From assembly GCF_026625865.1 (NCBI RefSeq), contig NZ_CP113067.1:2852001-2916000 (forward strand): a stretch of DNA of 64,000 nucleotides. Direction: 5' to 3'. Position numbers and translations under genes: made by a program. This DNA comes from Microbacterium sp. SL75 (lineage in GTDB: Bacteria > Actinomycetota > Actinomycetes > Actinomycetales > Microbacteriaceae). Positions 24,128 to 32,899 of the stretch are shown in pieces; position 1 is the first letter of the stretch, and every line of letters starts with the position of its first letter. Below the pieces are notes generated by a model that was given only the letters and a program-made list of their open reading frames with translations, was not told the origin of the DNA and did no database searches.

Positions 24128-25259
24128 GAGCGCCCTGCCCGTCGCGGGCCCGAAGGTCGCCGTCGTCGGCGCCGGAAGCTGGGGAACGACGTTCGGCAAG
24201 ATCCTCGCCGACGGCGGCGCCTCCGTCGTCATGTGGGCGCGTCGTCCCGAGCTCGCGGCCGAGATCACCGAGTCCAAGCGCAACAGCAGGTACCTCCCGG
24301 GTATCAACCTGCCGCGCACGATGACCGCGACGACGGACCTGGCCCAGGCGCTGAACGGTGCGGAGCAGATCTACCTCTCGGTGCCCAGCCAGTCGCTGCG
24401 CGAGAACCTCGCCGCCATCAAGCCGCTCGTCGAGCACACCGACGTGCCGATCGTCTCGCTCATGAAAGGCGTCGAGAAGTCGACCGGCCTGCGCATGAGC
24501 CAGGTCATCGAACAGGTTCTGCAGTGCGACCCCGCCCGCATCGCGGTGGCATCCGGTCCGAACCTCGCCCTCGAGATCGCGCGCGAGCAGCCGACCGCAG
24601 CCGTCATCAGCTCGCTCAGCCCCGAGACCGCCGAGGCCGTCGCCCGTCGCGCGCGCAACCGGTACTTCCGCTCGTTCGTGAACACCGACGTGATCGGCAC
24701 CGAGTTCGGCGGGGTGCTGAAGAACCTCATCGCGGTGGCGATCGGCATCGTCGACGGCGTCGGGTACGGCGAGAACACGAAGGCGTCGATCATCACGCGC
24801 GGGCTCGTCGAGATGACCGACTTCGCGGTCGCGCAGGGCGCGCAGCCCGAGACGCTCCAGGGCCTGGCGGGCCTCGGCGACCTCATCGCGACGTGCCAGT
24901 CGCCGCTGAGCCGCAACAACACCGCGGGGCGCCTGCTCGGCCAGGGCTACGGCTACAAAGAGGTCGTCGCCCAGATGCAGCAGACCGCCGAGGGGCTGGC
25001 ATCCGTGGCTCCCGTGCTCCAGCTCGCGAAGCAGGTCGGCGTCGACATGCCCATCGTGCAGCAGGTGAAGATGGTGCTCGACGGGACGATGGATCCGCGG
25101 GACATCGCACCGCACCTGACGACAGACGACGACCAGCCGCAGGGCGAGAGGACGCAGAATGACCAAACCGGTGGTGGTGGTGCTCTTCGGCGGGCGCTCC
25201 AGCGAGCATTCGATCAGTTCCGCCACGGCGGGCGGGGTGCTGCGGGCGATCGACCGTGA
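24117..25259 (+). CDS. gpsA: glycerol-3-phosphate dehydrogenase [NAD(P)+]
   Basis: 380 aa, TTG start overlapping the plsC stop by 11 nt. VAVVGAGSWGTTFGKIL is the dinucleotide-binding loop; NTDVIGTEFGGVLKNLIAVAIG and GLAGLGDLIATCQSPLSRN contain the conserved catalytic and substrate residues. It reduces dihydroxyacetone phosphate for phospholipids. The last ~33 codons run 101 bp into ddl in another frame, making the protein longer than the usual 330-350 residues; this tail has no similarity that I recognise. Confidence 0.92.
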   Translation: MSRKSALPVAGPKVAVVGAGSWGTTFGKILADGGASVVMWARRPELAAEITESKRNSRYLPGINLPRTMTATTDLAQALNGAEQIYLSVPSQSLRENLAAIKPLVEHTDVPIVSLMKGVEKSTGLRMSQVIEQVLQCDPARIAVASGPNLALEIAREQPTAAVISSLSPETAEAVARRARNRYFRSFVNTDVIGTEFGGVLKNLIAVAIGIVDGVGYGENTKASIITRGLVEMTDFAVAQGAQPETLQGLAGLGDLIATCQSPLSRNNTAGRLLGQGYGYKEVVAQMQQTAEGLASVAPVLQLAKQVGVDMPIVQQVKMVLDGTMDPRDIAPHLTTDDDQPQGERTQNDQTGGGGALRRALQRAFDQFRHGGRGAAGDRP

Positions 25260-26244
25260 CCGCTTCCGGGTGATCCCGGTCGGCATCACCCGTGACGGCG
25301 CCTTCGTCCTCGAAGACGACGACCCCGACAAGTTCGCGCTCATCCCCGACGCGCTGCCCGAGGTGCGCGACAACGGCACGCGCGTGCGTCTGCCCGACTC
25401 GACGCTGTCGCGGGAGTGGACCGTGACCGATGGCGGGCGCACGCGCTCGCTCGGAGACGTCGATGTCGTGCTGCCGATCCTGCACGGGCGGTTCGGCGAG
25501 GACGGCACGGTGCAGGGTCTGCTCGAGCTGCTCGGCATCCCGTACGCGGGCGGTGGTGTGCTCATGTCGGCGATCGGCATGAACAAGCACGTGACCAAGC
25601 AGGTGCTCCGCGCGGCGAACGTACCGGTCGTGCCGTGGGTCGCCGTCACCCGGGCCGACCTCGCTCGCGACCGCGAGCTGTGGCAGCGCCGTATCCGCGC
25701 CCTCGACCTGCCCGTGTTCGTCAAGCCGAACGAGGCCGGATCCAGCGTGGGCGTGACGAAGGTCTCGCGCTGGGAGGACCTCGATGCCGCCTTCGACACC
25801 GCCTTCGCGGAAGACGGCCTCGTGCTCGTCGAACAGGCGATCGTCGGTCGCGAGGTCGAGTGCGGCGTGTTGCCCGGGCGCGACGGCGGACCGGTACGCG
25901 TGAGCGTGGCCGGCGAGATCGTCGTGACGGGCCGGGAGTTCTACGATTTCGAGGCGAAGTATCTGGGAGCGGCGGGCGTCGACCTGGTGTGCCCTGCCGA
26001 TCTGAGCGACGGCGAGTTGGCCGCGATGCAGCGGATCGCCGCACAGGCGTTCGAGGCGATCGGCGGGCAGGGCCTGGCACGCGTCGACTTCTTCTACACC
26101 GGCACCGAGTTCTACGTGAACGAGGTGAACACCATGCCCGGGTTCACCCCGATCTCGATGTTCCCCACGTGCTGGATCGCGTCGGGACTGTCGTACCCCG
26201 ATCTCATCAGCGACCTGCTCGACGCAGCGCTCGAGAGGGCCTGA
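25159..26244 (+). CDS. ddl: D-alanine--D-alanine ligase
   Basis: 361-aa ATP-grasp enzyme for the peptidoglycan stem peptide. VVLFGGRSSEHSISSATA at the N terminus, ATP-grasp KPNEAGSSVGVTKV, and the C-terminal metal/product loop ARVDFFYTGTEFYVNEVNTMPGFTPISMFP are intact. ATG 25159 has GGCGAGAGGACG upstream. It lies wholly out of frame over the gpsA 3' end. Confidence 0.95.
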   Translation: MTKPVVVVLFGGRSSEHSISSATAGGVLRAIDRDRFRVIPVGITRDGAFVLEDDDPDKFALIPDALPEVRDNGTRVRLPDSTLSREWTVTDGGRTRSLGDVDVVLPILHGRFGEDGTVQGLLELLGIPYAGGGVLMSAIGMNKHVTKQVLRAANVPVVPWVAVTRADLARDRELWQRRIRALDLPVFVKPNEAGSSVGVTKVSRWEDLDAAFDTAFAEDGLVLVEQAIVGREVECGVLPGRDGGPVRVSVAGEIVVTGREFYDFEAKYLGAAGVDLVCPADLSDGELAAMQRIAAQAFEAIGGQGLARVDFFYTGTEFYVNEVNTMPGFTPISMFPTCWIASGLSYPDLISDLLDAALERA

Positions 26245-26353
26245 GCCGCCACCCGGCGTGCCCGGCAGGTCGGCCGGTAAAAACGCCGTCGCCGGGGTCG
26301 ATCGCGTCGGCGTGGCGGGATGGTCCCGCCCTCGTGCTGCGTCTCCGCGCCTG

Positions 26354-26863
26354 TCAGGGCGTGGGCGTCGGAGTCGGCGACGCCGTCGCGTCGGATGCCG
26401 AGGTGCACACCGCCCCGGTCGCGGGCAGATACGAGCGGATGAGGGGCCCGAGAGCCTGCGCGACGTCGGCGCTGCTCGCGGCCGAGTAGTCGAGATAGAT
26501 CTGGACGGCGGGGCTGCGGCCGAAGGTCGTGAGCGTATAGCGGTTCTCGGACGCCTGTGACTCGTCGACGAGCCAGTCCACGCCGTCGAACGCTCGGCAT
26601 GGCAGGGTCGAGGGGCCCGGCGTCTCGAGACCGCAGGTCATGAGGATCGCCGAGGGATCCCCCCACGCTCCGGTCGACTGCGCGTCGGTCCACCGCCGCT
26701 CCAGGCCGGAGATCGTCTTCGGCAGGCGCGAGGTGATCTCGGCGCAGGCGGGGTTGTTCGCGTCCTTCGCCGGCTGCATCGCGACCGTGGTGCTGCACGC
26801 CGCGAGTCCCGGGAGGAGAGCGGCGGCGGCGAGGAGCGCGAGGAGGCGGGAGGAGCGGGGCAC
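26354..26863 (-). CDS. DUF3515 lipoprotein
   Basis: 169 aa, GTG start. Signal peptide with lipobox LAAC (Cys at 23), then the DUF3515 domain with conserved cysteines (NPACAEITSRLP, LMTCGLETPG, LPCRAFDGVDW), ending in a Thr-Pro repeat tail. The family is actinobacterial and is often found beside thiL, as here; function unknown. A TAGCCT 6 nt before the start predicts a leaderless transcript, although the intervening GGAGGG could instead be a ribosome-binding site. Confidence 0.82.
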   Translation of the reverse strand: MPRSSRLLALLAAAALLPGLAACSTTVAMQPAKDANNPACAEITSRLPKTISGLERRWTDAQSTGAWGDPSAILMTCGLETPGPSTLPCRAFDGVDWLVDESQASENRYTLTTFGRSPAVQIYLDYSAASSADVAQALGPLIRSYLPATGAVCTSASDATASPTPTPTP

Positions 26864-26869
26864 CCCTCC

Positions 26870-26882
26870 AGGCTAATAGCGT
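26870..26882. promoter_or_regulatory. back-to-back -10 elements, DUF3515 gene and thiL
   Basis: Minus-strand TAGCCT (26875-26870) and plus-strand TAGCGT (26877-26882) are one base apart, and each is 6 nt from a GTG start. Each -35 region would lie over the first codons of the other gene, so the two promoters should exclude each other. Confidence 0.5.
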
Positions 26883-26888
26883 GGGGGA

Positions 26889-27893
26889 GTGACCGACGCC
26901 GAGACCACCCGTGCAACCACTGTGGGCGACCTGAGCGAGGGGCAGATCCTGCGCGGCATCCTGGATCGCCTTCCGCCCTCGACCGCGCTGGTCGGCCCCG
27001 GCGACGATGCCGCGGTGCTGGCCGTTCCCGACGGGCGGGTCGTGGCGACGACCGACACCCTCGTGCACGGCCCGGACTTCCGCCTGGCATGGTCGTCGCC
27101 GTTCGACCTCGGCTTCAAGTCGGCGGCGGTCAACCTGGCCGACGTGGCCGCGATGGGCGCGCGACCCATCGCCCTGCTCGTCGCTCTCGCGATGCCCGAC
27201 AACACGCCGATCTCCTTCGTCCGCGGGTTCGCCGACGGTCTCGCCTCCGCGTGTGCGGAGCTCGCTCCCGACTGCGCGGTCGAGGGCGGAGACCTCACCG
27301 TGTCGGACACGCTCACGATCGCCGTGACTGCCCTCGGCAGTCTCGACGGCCGCGAACCCGTGCGGCGATCCGGCGCGCGGGTGGGCGACGGCGTCTACGT
27401 GATCGGTGAGCTCGGCGAGGCCGCACGGGGGCTGGACGTGCTGTTCGACAGGTTCACGGATGCCGCGGGCACCCCCGTCGCTGTCACGACCGAGGCCCGC
27501 GAGGCTCTCGATGCCGACGACGCGCGCGGACTGGCACGTCAACTGACGCCCCGTCCTCCGATCGCCGAAGCCCTTCGGGCGGCGGACGCGGGGGCCACCG
27601 CGATGATGGACATCTCGGACGGCCTGGTGCTCGACGCCACGCGCTTGGCGGACGCGTCGGGCGTGACGATCGCCCTGGAGTCCGCGACCCTCGGTGCGGA
27701 CCCCGGACGCGCTCTCGGCGGGGGAGAAGACCACGGGTTCCTCGTCACCTTCCCGATGGATGCCGACCCGCTCGGTCGCCGCGTGGGAACGGTCGTGACG
27801 CGCGGGGACCATGCGCTGACCGTCGACGGCCGGCCGTGGACAGGTCGCTCGGGGTGGGACCCCTACCGCGACTGGGATACCGGACGCGGTTGA
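26889..27893 (+). CDS. thiL: thiamine-monophosphate kinase
   Basis: 334 aa, GTG start. Phosphorylates thiamine monophosphate to the active diphosphate. LVGPGDDAAVLAV and MDISDGLVLDATRLA are the PurM/ThiL-type ATP/Mg2+ motifs, and GGEDHGFLVTFP the C-terminal one. Stops 3 nt before the converging rsmD. No thiamine riboswitch is visible. Confidence 0.93.
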   Translation: MTDAETTRATTVGDLSEGQILRGILDRLPPSTALVGPGDDAAVLAVPDGRVVATTDTLVHGPDFRLAWSSPFDLGFKSAAVNLADVAAMGARPIALLVALAMPDNTPISFVRGFADGLASACAELAPDCAVEGGDLTVSDTLTIAVTALGSLDGREPVRRSGARVGDGVYVIGELGEAARGLDVLFDRFTDAAGTPVAVTTEAREALDADDARGLARQLTPRPPIAEALRAADAGATAMMDISDGLVLDATRLADASGVTIALESATLGADPGRALGGGEDHGFLVTFPMDADPLGRRVGTVVTRGDHALTVDGRPWTGRSGWDPYRDWDTGRG

Positions 27894-27896
27894 GGC

Positions 27897-28463
27897 TCAC
27901 GCGCCTCGCGGCCGACCCCACCACATGGTCGTGTCGCCGTAGGCGCGGTCGCGCTCGGGCTCCAAGCCCGCGGCGGCCCAGTCGGGGGCGGCCGAGCGCT
28001 TCGCGCGTTCCACGATGACCGTCGCATCGGCACTGAGCCGAGGGGCGAGAGCGACCAGGGCTCTGGTGAGCTCGTCGTCGGAGAGGTCGTAGGGCGGATC
28101 GAGGAAGACGAGATCCCACTCGAGGCCGGATGCCGTGAGAAAGGTCGTGACACTCGCGCGGTGCACCCGAGCGGGGGCGGCGACGCCGGCGGTTCGAACC
28201 CGATCGGCGTTGCGACGGATCAGGGTGGCGGCGGGGGCCGAGAACTCGACGAGGTCGGCGGAGGCGGCGCCGCGGCTCAGGCTCTCCAGCCCCAGCGCCC
28301 CGGACCCCGCGTACAGGTCGGCCACGCGCGCGTCGTCGAGGAGCCCGGCGGACTCGAGAGAACCGAACAGCGACTCGCGGACGCGGTCGCTCGTGGGACG
28401 AGTGCCCTTGGGTGGGACGTCGAGGACGGTGCCTCCGGCGCGGCCCGAGATGATGCGCGTCAC
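27897..28463 (-). CDS. rsmD: 16S rRNA (guanine966-N2)-methyltransferase
   Basis: 188 aa, GTG start. Opening MTRIISGRAGG and TSDRVRESLF are diagnostic for RsmD. VADLYAGSGALGLESLSRG binds S-adenosylmethionine, and FLDPPYDL is the N-methyltransferase catalytic motif. It is divergent from recG and in reverse orientation to thiL. TAGGCT six bases before the GTG suggests leaderless expression. Confidence 0.93.
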   Translation of the reverse strand: MTRIISGRAGGTVLDVPPKGTRPTSDRVRESLFGSLESAGLLDDARVADLYAGSGALGLESLSRGAASADLVEFSAPAATLIRRNADRVRTAGVAAPARVHRASVTTFLTASGLEWDLVFLDPPYDLSDDELTRALVALAPRLSADATVIVERAKRSAAPDWAAAGLEPERDRAYGDTTMWWGRPRGA

Positions 28464-28469
28464 CTCTTC

Positions 28470-28475
28470 AGCCTA
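28470..28475 (-). promoter_or_regulatory. predicted leaderless -10 of rsmD
   Basis: TAGGCT on the minus strand, 6 nt (GAAGAG) before GTG 28463. GAAGAG could also serve as a weak ribosome-binding site. Confidence 0.4.
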
Positions 28476-28532
28476 GAGTCCCCGGCGCCGCGGCCCGGTG
28501 CGCGCACGCGCGGCGATGTCCGAGGGTCTGCC

Positions 28533-28538
28533 TAGACT
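28533..28538 (+). promoter_or_regulatory. predicted leaderless -10 of recG
   Basis: TAGACT, 6 nt before ATG 28545, with no Shine-Dalgarno sequence between. Confidence 0.5.
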
Positions 28539-28544
28539 CGGATC

Positions 28545-30719
28545 ATGCCCGGATTCTCGCTCGCCTCGCGTCTGGACGGCGCCATCGGGGGCAAGACGGC
28601 GACGGCATTCGACAAGGCTTTCGGCGTGAAGACGGTGGGCGCGCTCCTCGAGCACTATCCCCGTCGGTATGCGCGGCGAGGCGAACTCACCCCCATCGAC
28701 TCGCTGCCGCTCGGTGAGCCGGTCACGATCGTCGCCGAGGTCGTCAGCGCGAACGAGCGTCGTATGCAGAACCGCCGCGGCTCGCTCCTCGAGGTCGTCA
28801 TCAGCGACGGCGACGGACGCATGTCGCTGACCTTCTTCAATCAGCCGTGGCGCTTGAAAGACCTCACGCCGGGCCGCCGCGGCATCTTCTCGGGCAAGGT
28901 GGGCGAGTACCGCCGGCAGACGCAGCTGACGAACCCCGACTACGAGCTGTTCGACGACATCGCCGAAGCCCGTGCCGAGGCTGAGGTCACGGCGAAGCGG
29001 CCCATTCCGATCTATCCCGCGACGAGTTCGATCCCGAGCACCCTCGTGCAGAAGACGATCTCCCTCGTGCTCGACGGACTCGGAGAGATCGAGGATCCTC
29101 TGCCCGACGACGTGCGGGCGCGCAGAGGACTCCTTCCCGCCCGGGCGGCGTTCGAGCAAATCCACCGTCCCGAGAGCGACGACGACATCGCTCCCGCGAT
29201 CGCGACGCTGCGCATGCACGAGGCCTTCGTCCTGCAGACCGCGCTGCTCCAGCAGCGGCAGTTCGTGCGGGCACTGTCGGCGACGAAACGCCGCGCTGCG
29301 CCCGGCGGGCTCCTCGAACGCTTCGACGCGATCCTGCCGTTCGAGTTGACCCCGGACCAGCGGAGCGTCGGTGCGCAGCTCGCAGCCGACCTCGTCGCGG
29401 ACTGGCCGATGAACCGTCTCGTGCAGGGTGAGGTCGGCTCGGGCAAGACGCTCGTGGCGCTGCGTGCCATGCTCCAGGTCGCCGAGTCCGGCGGTCAGTC
29501 CGCCCTCATCGCCCCCACCGAGGTGCTGGCCGGCCAGCACCTGCGCTCGATCGCCCGCATGTTGGGGCCCGAGCTCGCCCCCGAGATCATGCCGACGCTC
29601 CTCACCGGGCAGATGCCCGCTGCCGAACGGCGCAAGGCCGCGCTGCGCGTCGCGTCGGGTCAGGCGCGCATCGTCGTGGGGACCCACGCGCTGCTGAGCG
29701 CGACCACCACCTTCGCCGACTTGGGCTTCGTCGTCGTCGACGAGCAGCACCGCTTCGGCGTCGATCAGCGAGAGGCGCTCCGCTCCAAGGGCAGCTCCCC
29801 GCACACGCTCGTCCTCACCGCCACTCCGATTCCTCGTACGGTGGCGATGACGGTGTTCGGCGATCTCGACGTCTCGACCATCCGCACCATGCCGGCCGGG
29901 CGTGCCGGCATCCAGTCCTTCGTCGCGCCGCTGGCCGAAAAACCCGCGTGGTTCGCCCGCGTGTGGGATCGCGTCGCCGAAGAGGTCGCGCTGGGCCGCC
30001 AGGCCTTCGTCGTGTGCGCCGCCATCGACTCCGACCAGCTCACCGCCGACGAGAAGACCGACGAACCGGCCGACGCGCCCGCCGCCGCGGCCGAGGGCGC
30101 GCGCACGCGCTGGGGCGTCGTGCAGGTCGAGGCTCTCCTCTCGCGATTGCCGACGTTCACCGGCATCCGAGTGCAGATTCTGCACGGCAAGATGCCCTCC
30201 GACGAGAAGGACGCCGTCATGCAGGCCTTCGCGCGCGGCGACATCGACGTGCTGGTCGCCACCACCGTGATCGAGGTCGGTGTCGACGTGCCGAACGCCT
30301 CGACCATGGTGATCCTCGAAGCGGACCGCTTCGGCGTCTCGCAGCTGCATCAGCTCCGCGGTCGCGTCGGCCGGGGCGGCCTCCCGGGCCTGTGCCTGCT
30401 GGTGACCGAGGCCTCGCCCGGGACGTCGGCGCGCGAACGCGTCGAGGCCGTCGCTGCAACCCTCGACGGCTTCGCCCTCGCCGAGGTCGACCTCGACCTG
30501 CGCGGAGAAGGCGACGTGCTCGGCGGTGCGCAGTCGGGGGCGCGCTCTTCGCTGCGCCTGCTGCGGGTCGTCACCGACGCCGATCTCATCACCGAGGCAC
30601 GCGCCGAGGGCGAGCGGATTCTCGCCGACGACCCGGCCCTGCTGCGGCATCCCGGTCTCGCCGCAGCTCTCGAACGCCGCGTGGGTGTCGAGGAGCGCGC
30701 CGCTCTGGCGAAGTCCTGA
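28545..30719 (+). CDS. recG: ATP-dependent DNA helicase RecG
   Basis: 724 aa. The N-terminal wedge/OB domain (~1-190) binds branched DNA; the superfamily 2 motor follows with QGEVGSGKTLVAL (Walker A, ~296), VVDEQHRFGV (motif II), TATPIPRT (motif III) and C-terminal motifs to QLHQLRGRVGRG. It remodels stalled forks and Holliday junctions. About 35 residues rich in Ala/Asp (~505-525) form a lineage insert. Complete and of normal length. Confidence 0.95.
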   Translation: MPGFSLASRLDGAIGGKTATAFDKAFGVKTVGALLEHYPRRYARRGELTPIDSLPLGEPVTIVAEVVSANERRMQNRRGSLLEVVISDGDGRMSLTFFNQPWRLKDLTPGRRGIFSGKVGEYRRQTQLTNPDYELFDDIAEARAEAEVTAKRPIPIYPATSSIPSTLVQKTISLVLDGLGEIEDPLPDDVRARRGLLPARAAFEQIHRPESDDDIAPAIATLRMHEAFVLQTALLQQRQFVRALSATKRRAAPGGLLERFDAILPFELTPDQRSVGAQLAADLVADWPMNRLVQGEVGSGKTLVALRAMLQVAESGGQSALIAPTEVLAGQHLRSIARMLGPELAPEIMPTLLTGQMPAAERRKAALRVASGQARIVVGTHALLSATTTFADLGFVVVDEQHRFGVDQREALRSKGSSPHTLVLTATPIPRTVAMTVFGDLDVSTIRTMPAGRAGIQSFVAPLAEKPAWFARVWDRVAEEVALGRQAFVVCAAIDSDQLTADEKTDEPADAPAAAAEGARTRWGVVQVEALLSRLPTFTGIRVQILHGKMPSDEKDAVMQAFARGDIDVLVATTVIEVGVDVPNASTMVILEADRFGVSQLHQLRGRVGRGGLPGLCLLVTEASPGTSARERVEAVAATLDGFALAEVDLDLRGEGDVLGGAQSGARSSLRLLRVVTDADLITEARAEGERILADDPALLRHPGLAAALERRVGVEERAALAKS

Positions 30720-30748
30720 CCGGCGAGCCGCTCTGAGGGCCGCGTCGG

Positions 30749-30754
30749 TAGGCT
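30749..30754 (+). promoter_or_regulatory. predicted leaderless -10 of coaD
   Basis: TAGGCT, 6 nt (GACGGC) before ATG 30761. No ribosome-binding site is visible. Confidence 0.5.
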
Positions 30755-30760
30755 GACGGC

Positions 30761-31258
30761 ATGGACCCCCGGATCGCCGTCGTTCCCGGCTCATTCGACC
30801 CGCCCACCCTCGGCCACCTCGACGTCATCCGTCGAGCGGCCGGCCTGTTCGATCAGCTGCATGTGCTCGTCGTCCACAACCCGGGCAAAGAAGCGATGCT
30901 CCCCATCGCCCAGCGGCAGAGCCTGCTCGAGCGGTCGATCGCCGAGGCGGGCGTCGAGGGCGATGTGATCGTCGCCGCGTGGAGCATGGGTCTGCTCGTC
31001 GACTACTGCACAGAGGTGGGGGCGAAGGTGCTGGTGAAGGGCATTCGCTCTCAGGTCGACGTGGCCTACGAGACGCCGATGGCCATCGTCAATCGCGATC
31101 TCGCGCACGTCGAGACGGTGTTCCTGCTGCCCGACCCCTCCCACGCGCTCGTCTCGAGCTCGCTCGTACGTCAGGTGGCCGGCCTCGGCGGCGACGTGTC
31201 GCCCTACGTCCCGCCCGCCGTCGCGCGCTTCCTCGACACCGGCGCCCGCGGCATCTGA
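30761..31258 (+). CDS. coaD: phosphopantetheine adenylyltransferase
   Basis: 165 aa. Fourth step of coenzyme A synthesis (4'-phosphopantetheine plus ATP to dephospho-CoA). [18 protein letters not shown] contains the TxGH nucleotidyl-transfer motif, and [20 protein letters not shown] the C-terminal signature. Normal length. Confidence 0.95.
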   Translation: MDPRIAVVPGSFDPPTLGHLDVIRRAAGLFDQLHVLVVHNPGKEAMLPIAQRQSLLERSIAEAGVEGDVIVAAWSMGLLVDYCTEVGAKVLVKGIRSQVDVAYETPMAIVNRDLAHVETVFLLPDPSHALVSSSLVRQVAGLGGDVSPYVPPAVARFLDTGARGI

Positions 31259-31274
31259 CCCGCGCCGTCCCCTC

Positions 31275-31347
31275 CACGCATAAACGCGATCCGCGCAGAG
31301 AAACGCGCGCTCCTCGCGTTTGTGGGCGCTCAGAGCGTTTATGCGTG
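31275..31347. repeat. nested 73-bp palindrome between coaD and the DUF177 gene
   Basis: Outer arms CACGCATAAACGC (31275-31287) and GCGTTTATGCGTG (31335-31347) are perfect complements. Inside, AAACGCG (31301-31307) pairs with CGCGTTT (31315-31321). It would form a cruciform or two-tier hairpin after coaD. Could be a terminator or a mobile palindromic repeat. Confidence 0.65.
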
Positions 31348-31423
31348 ATGTGAGTTCTCAGAGTGCGGCGCCGGCGCGTCCGCCCGGCCCTTGCTCAGGG
31401 GCGCACGGGTAGCATTGACGACC

Positions 31424-31984
31424 GTGAGAACTCGCCGACCCGGACCCTTCCAGCTCCCCATACGCGACATCGAGCGCCACCCGGGCGAGATGCGCGAACA
31501 CACCCTCGACATCCCCACCCCCGAGAAATGGGGTGAGGGCCTGCTCTCCGTCCCCGAGGCTGAGATGCTCGAACTCGATGTGCGTCTCGAATCCGTCCAC
31601 GAGGGGATCCTCGTGTCGGGCACGGTGGACACCAGCGCCACGGGAGTGTGCGGACGCTGCCTCATCGACATCGTCGAGCCTGTCGAAGTCGAGTTCCAGG
31701 AACTTTTCGCGTATCCTGGGGACGAAGCGAGTGACTTCGACGTTCAAGACGACCACGTGGATCTTGAAAATCTGGTCCGGGATGCCATTGTCCTGTCGCT
31801 TCCGTTCCAGCCGGTGTGTCAGCCGGACTGCCCCGGGCTCGACCCGAACACGGGCGAGAGGCTGACGGAAAGCCCCGGCACCACGGAGCAGGAGCCTGTC
31901 GATCCTCGATGGGCTGCGCTCCAGCAGTACACCCCAGACGACGGCGATGCGCTCCGCGCCGCCCCCAAGACAGAGAAGAGCTAG
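31424..31984 (+). CDS. DUF177 (YceD) protein upstream of rpmF
   Basis: 186 aa from GTG 31424 (MRTRRPGPFQLPIRDIERHPGEM). YceD-type domain with VCGRCLIDI and CQPDCPGLDP, the four cysteines that probably bind a metal. It always accompanies the L32 gene and is thought to assist 23S rRNA or large-subunit maturation. TAGCAT lies 8 nt before GTG, so the transcript may be leaderless; an ATG/GTG further upstream lacks support. Runs into rpmF after 2 nt. Confidence 0.87.
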   Translation: MRTRRPGPFQLPIRDIERHPGEMREHTLDIPTPEKWGEGLLSVPEAEMLELDVRLESVHEGILVSGTVDTSATGVCGRCLIDIVEPVEVEFQELFAYPGDEASDFDVQDDHVDLENLVRDAIVLSLPFQPVCQPDCPGLDPNTGERLTESPGTTEQEPVDPRWAALQQYTPDDGDALRAAPKTEKS

Positions 31985-31986
31985 TC

Positions 31987-32196
31987 ATGGCAGGTAACCC
32001 CCCGAAGCGGAAGGTCTCCCGCTCGAACACCCGCTCGCGTCGTGCGCAGTGGAAGGCTGAAGCCCCCGCGCTGGTCAAGACCATCGAGAACGGCAAGGTC
32101 GTCTACAGCCGTCCCCACCAGGCGAAGGTCGTCACCGACTCGCAGGGCACCGAGCTCTTCCTCGAGTACAAGGGCCGCAAGGTCGCCGACGTCTGA
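31987..32196 (+). CDS. rpmF: 50S ribosomal protein L32
   Basis: 69 aa, starting MAGNPPKRKVSRSNTRSRRAQWKA, the L32 signature. There are no cysteines, so this is the zinc-independent form; organisms often also carry a Cys4 form. The C-terminal half (KVVYSRPHQAKVVTDSQGT) is the extended actinobacterial type. Overlap-like spacing with the DUF177 gene and 10 nt to rnc indicate one operon. Confidence 0.95.
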   Translation: MAGNPPKRKVSRSNTRSRRAQWKAEAPALVKTIENGKVVYSRPHQAKVVTDSQGTELFLEYKGRKVADV

Positions 32197-32206
32197 TCGG
32201 CGATTC

Positions 32207-32899
32207 GTGACGCGGAAGAACGTCGAGCGCACAGCGCTCACCGAGAAGCTCGGGGTCGAGATCGACCCCGAGCTTCTTTCTCTTGCTTTGACGCACCGCT
32301 CGTTCGCCTACGAGAACGGCGGCATCCCGCACAATGAGCGTCTCGAGTTCCTCGGCGACTCGGTGCTGGGCCAGGCGGTGACGGTCCGGCTGTTCACACG
32401 GCATCCCGACCTCGACGAAGGAAGCCTCGCGAAACGTCGCGCGAGCGTCGTGTCGACGGTGGCGTTGGCCGAGGTCGCCCGCACGATCGGTCTTGGCGAC
32501 CACGTGCGACTGGGTCGGGGCGAGATCCTCACCGGTGGGCGCGACAAGGATTCGATCCTCGCCGACACCATGGAGGCCCTCATCGGGGCGACGTTCTTGT
32601 CAGCCGGCCCCGACGCGGCGACCGGCATGGTGCTTCGCCTGGTCGAACCGCTCTTAGCCGACCCGGAGCGCTACGGCGCGGCGATGGACCCGAAGACGAG
32701 CCTGCAAGAGATCGCTGCCCGCCTGGGACTGGCGGCACCCGTGTACGTGGTTGAGGCCACCGGTCCCGACCACGACCGACGCTTCACCGCCACGGTCACG
32801 ACGGGCGACGTCGTCACCACGGGCGTCGGATCGAGCAAGAAGCACGCCGAGATGGCAGCGGCGCTGACCGCGTGGCGCGAGCTCGACGCGCGTGCCTGA
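32207..32899 (+). CDS. rnc: ribonuclease III
   Basis: 230 aa, GTG start 10 nt after rpmF. NERLEFLGDSVLGQAV is the RNase III catalytic signature with the metal-binding Glu/Asp, and DTMEALIGATFL the second acidic cluster. The C-terminal ~70 residues (DPKTSLQEIAARLG ... SSKKHAEMAAALTAW) are the double-stranded-RNA-binding domain. It cuts pre-rRNA and structured mRNAs. mutM begins inside its last codons. Confidence 0.95.
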   Translation: MTRKNVERTALTEKLGVEIDPELLSLALTHRSFAYENGGIPHNERLEFLGDSVLGQAVTVRLFTRHPDLDEGSLAKRRASVVSTVALAEVARTIGLGDHVRLGRGEILTGGRDKDSILADTMEALIGATFLSAGPDAATGMVLRLVEPLLADPERYGAAMDPKTSLQEIAARLGLAAPVYVVEATGPDHDRRFTATVTTGDVVTTGVGSSKKHAEMAAALTAWRELDARA

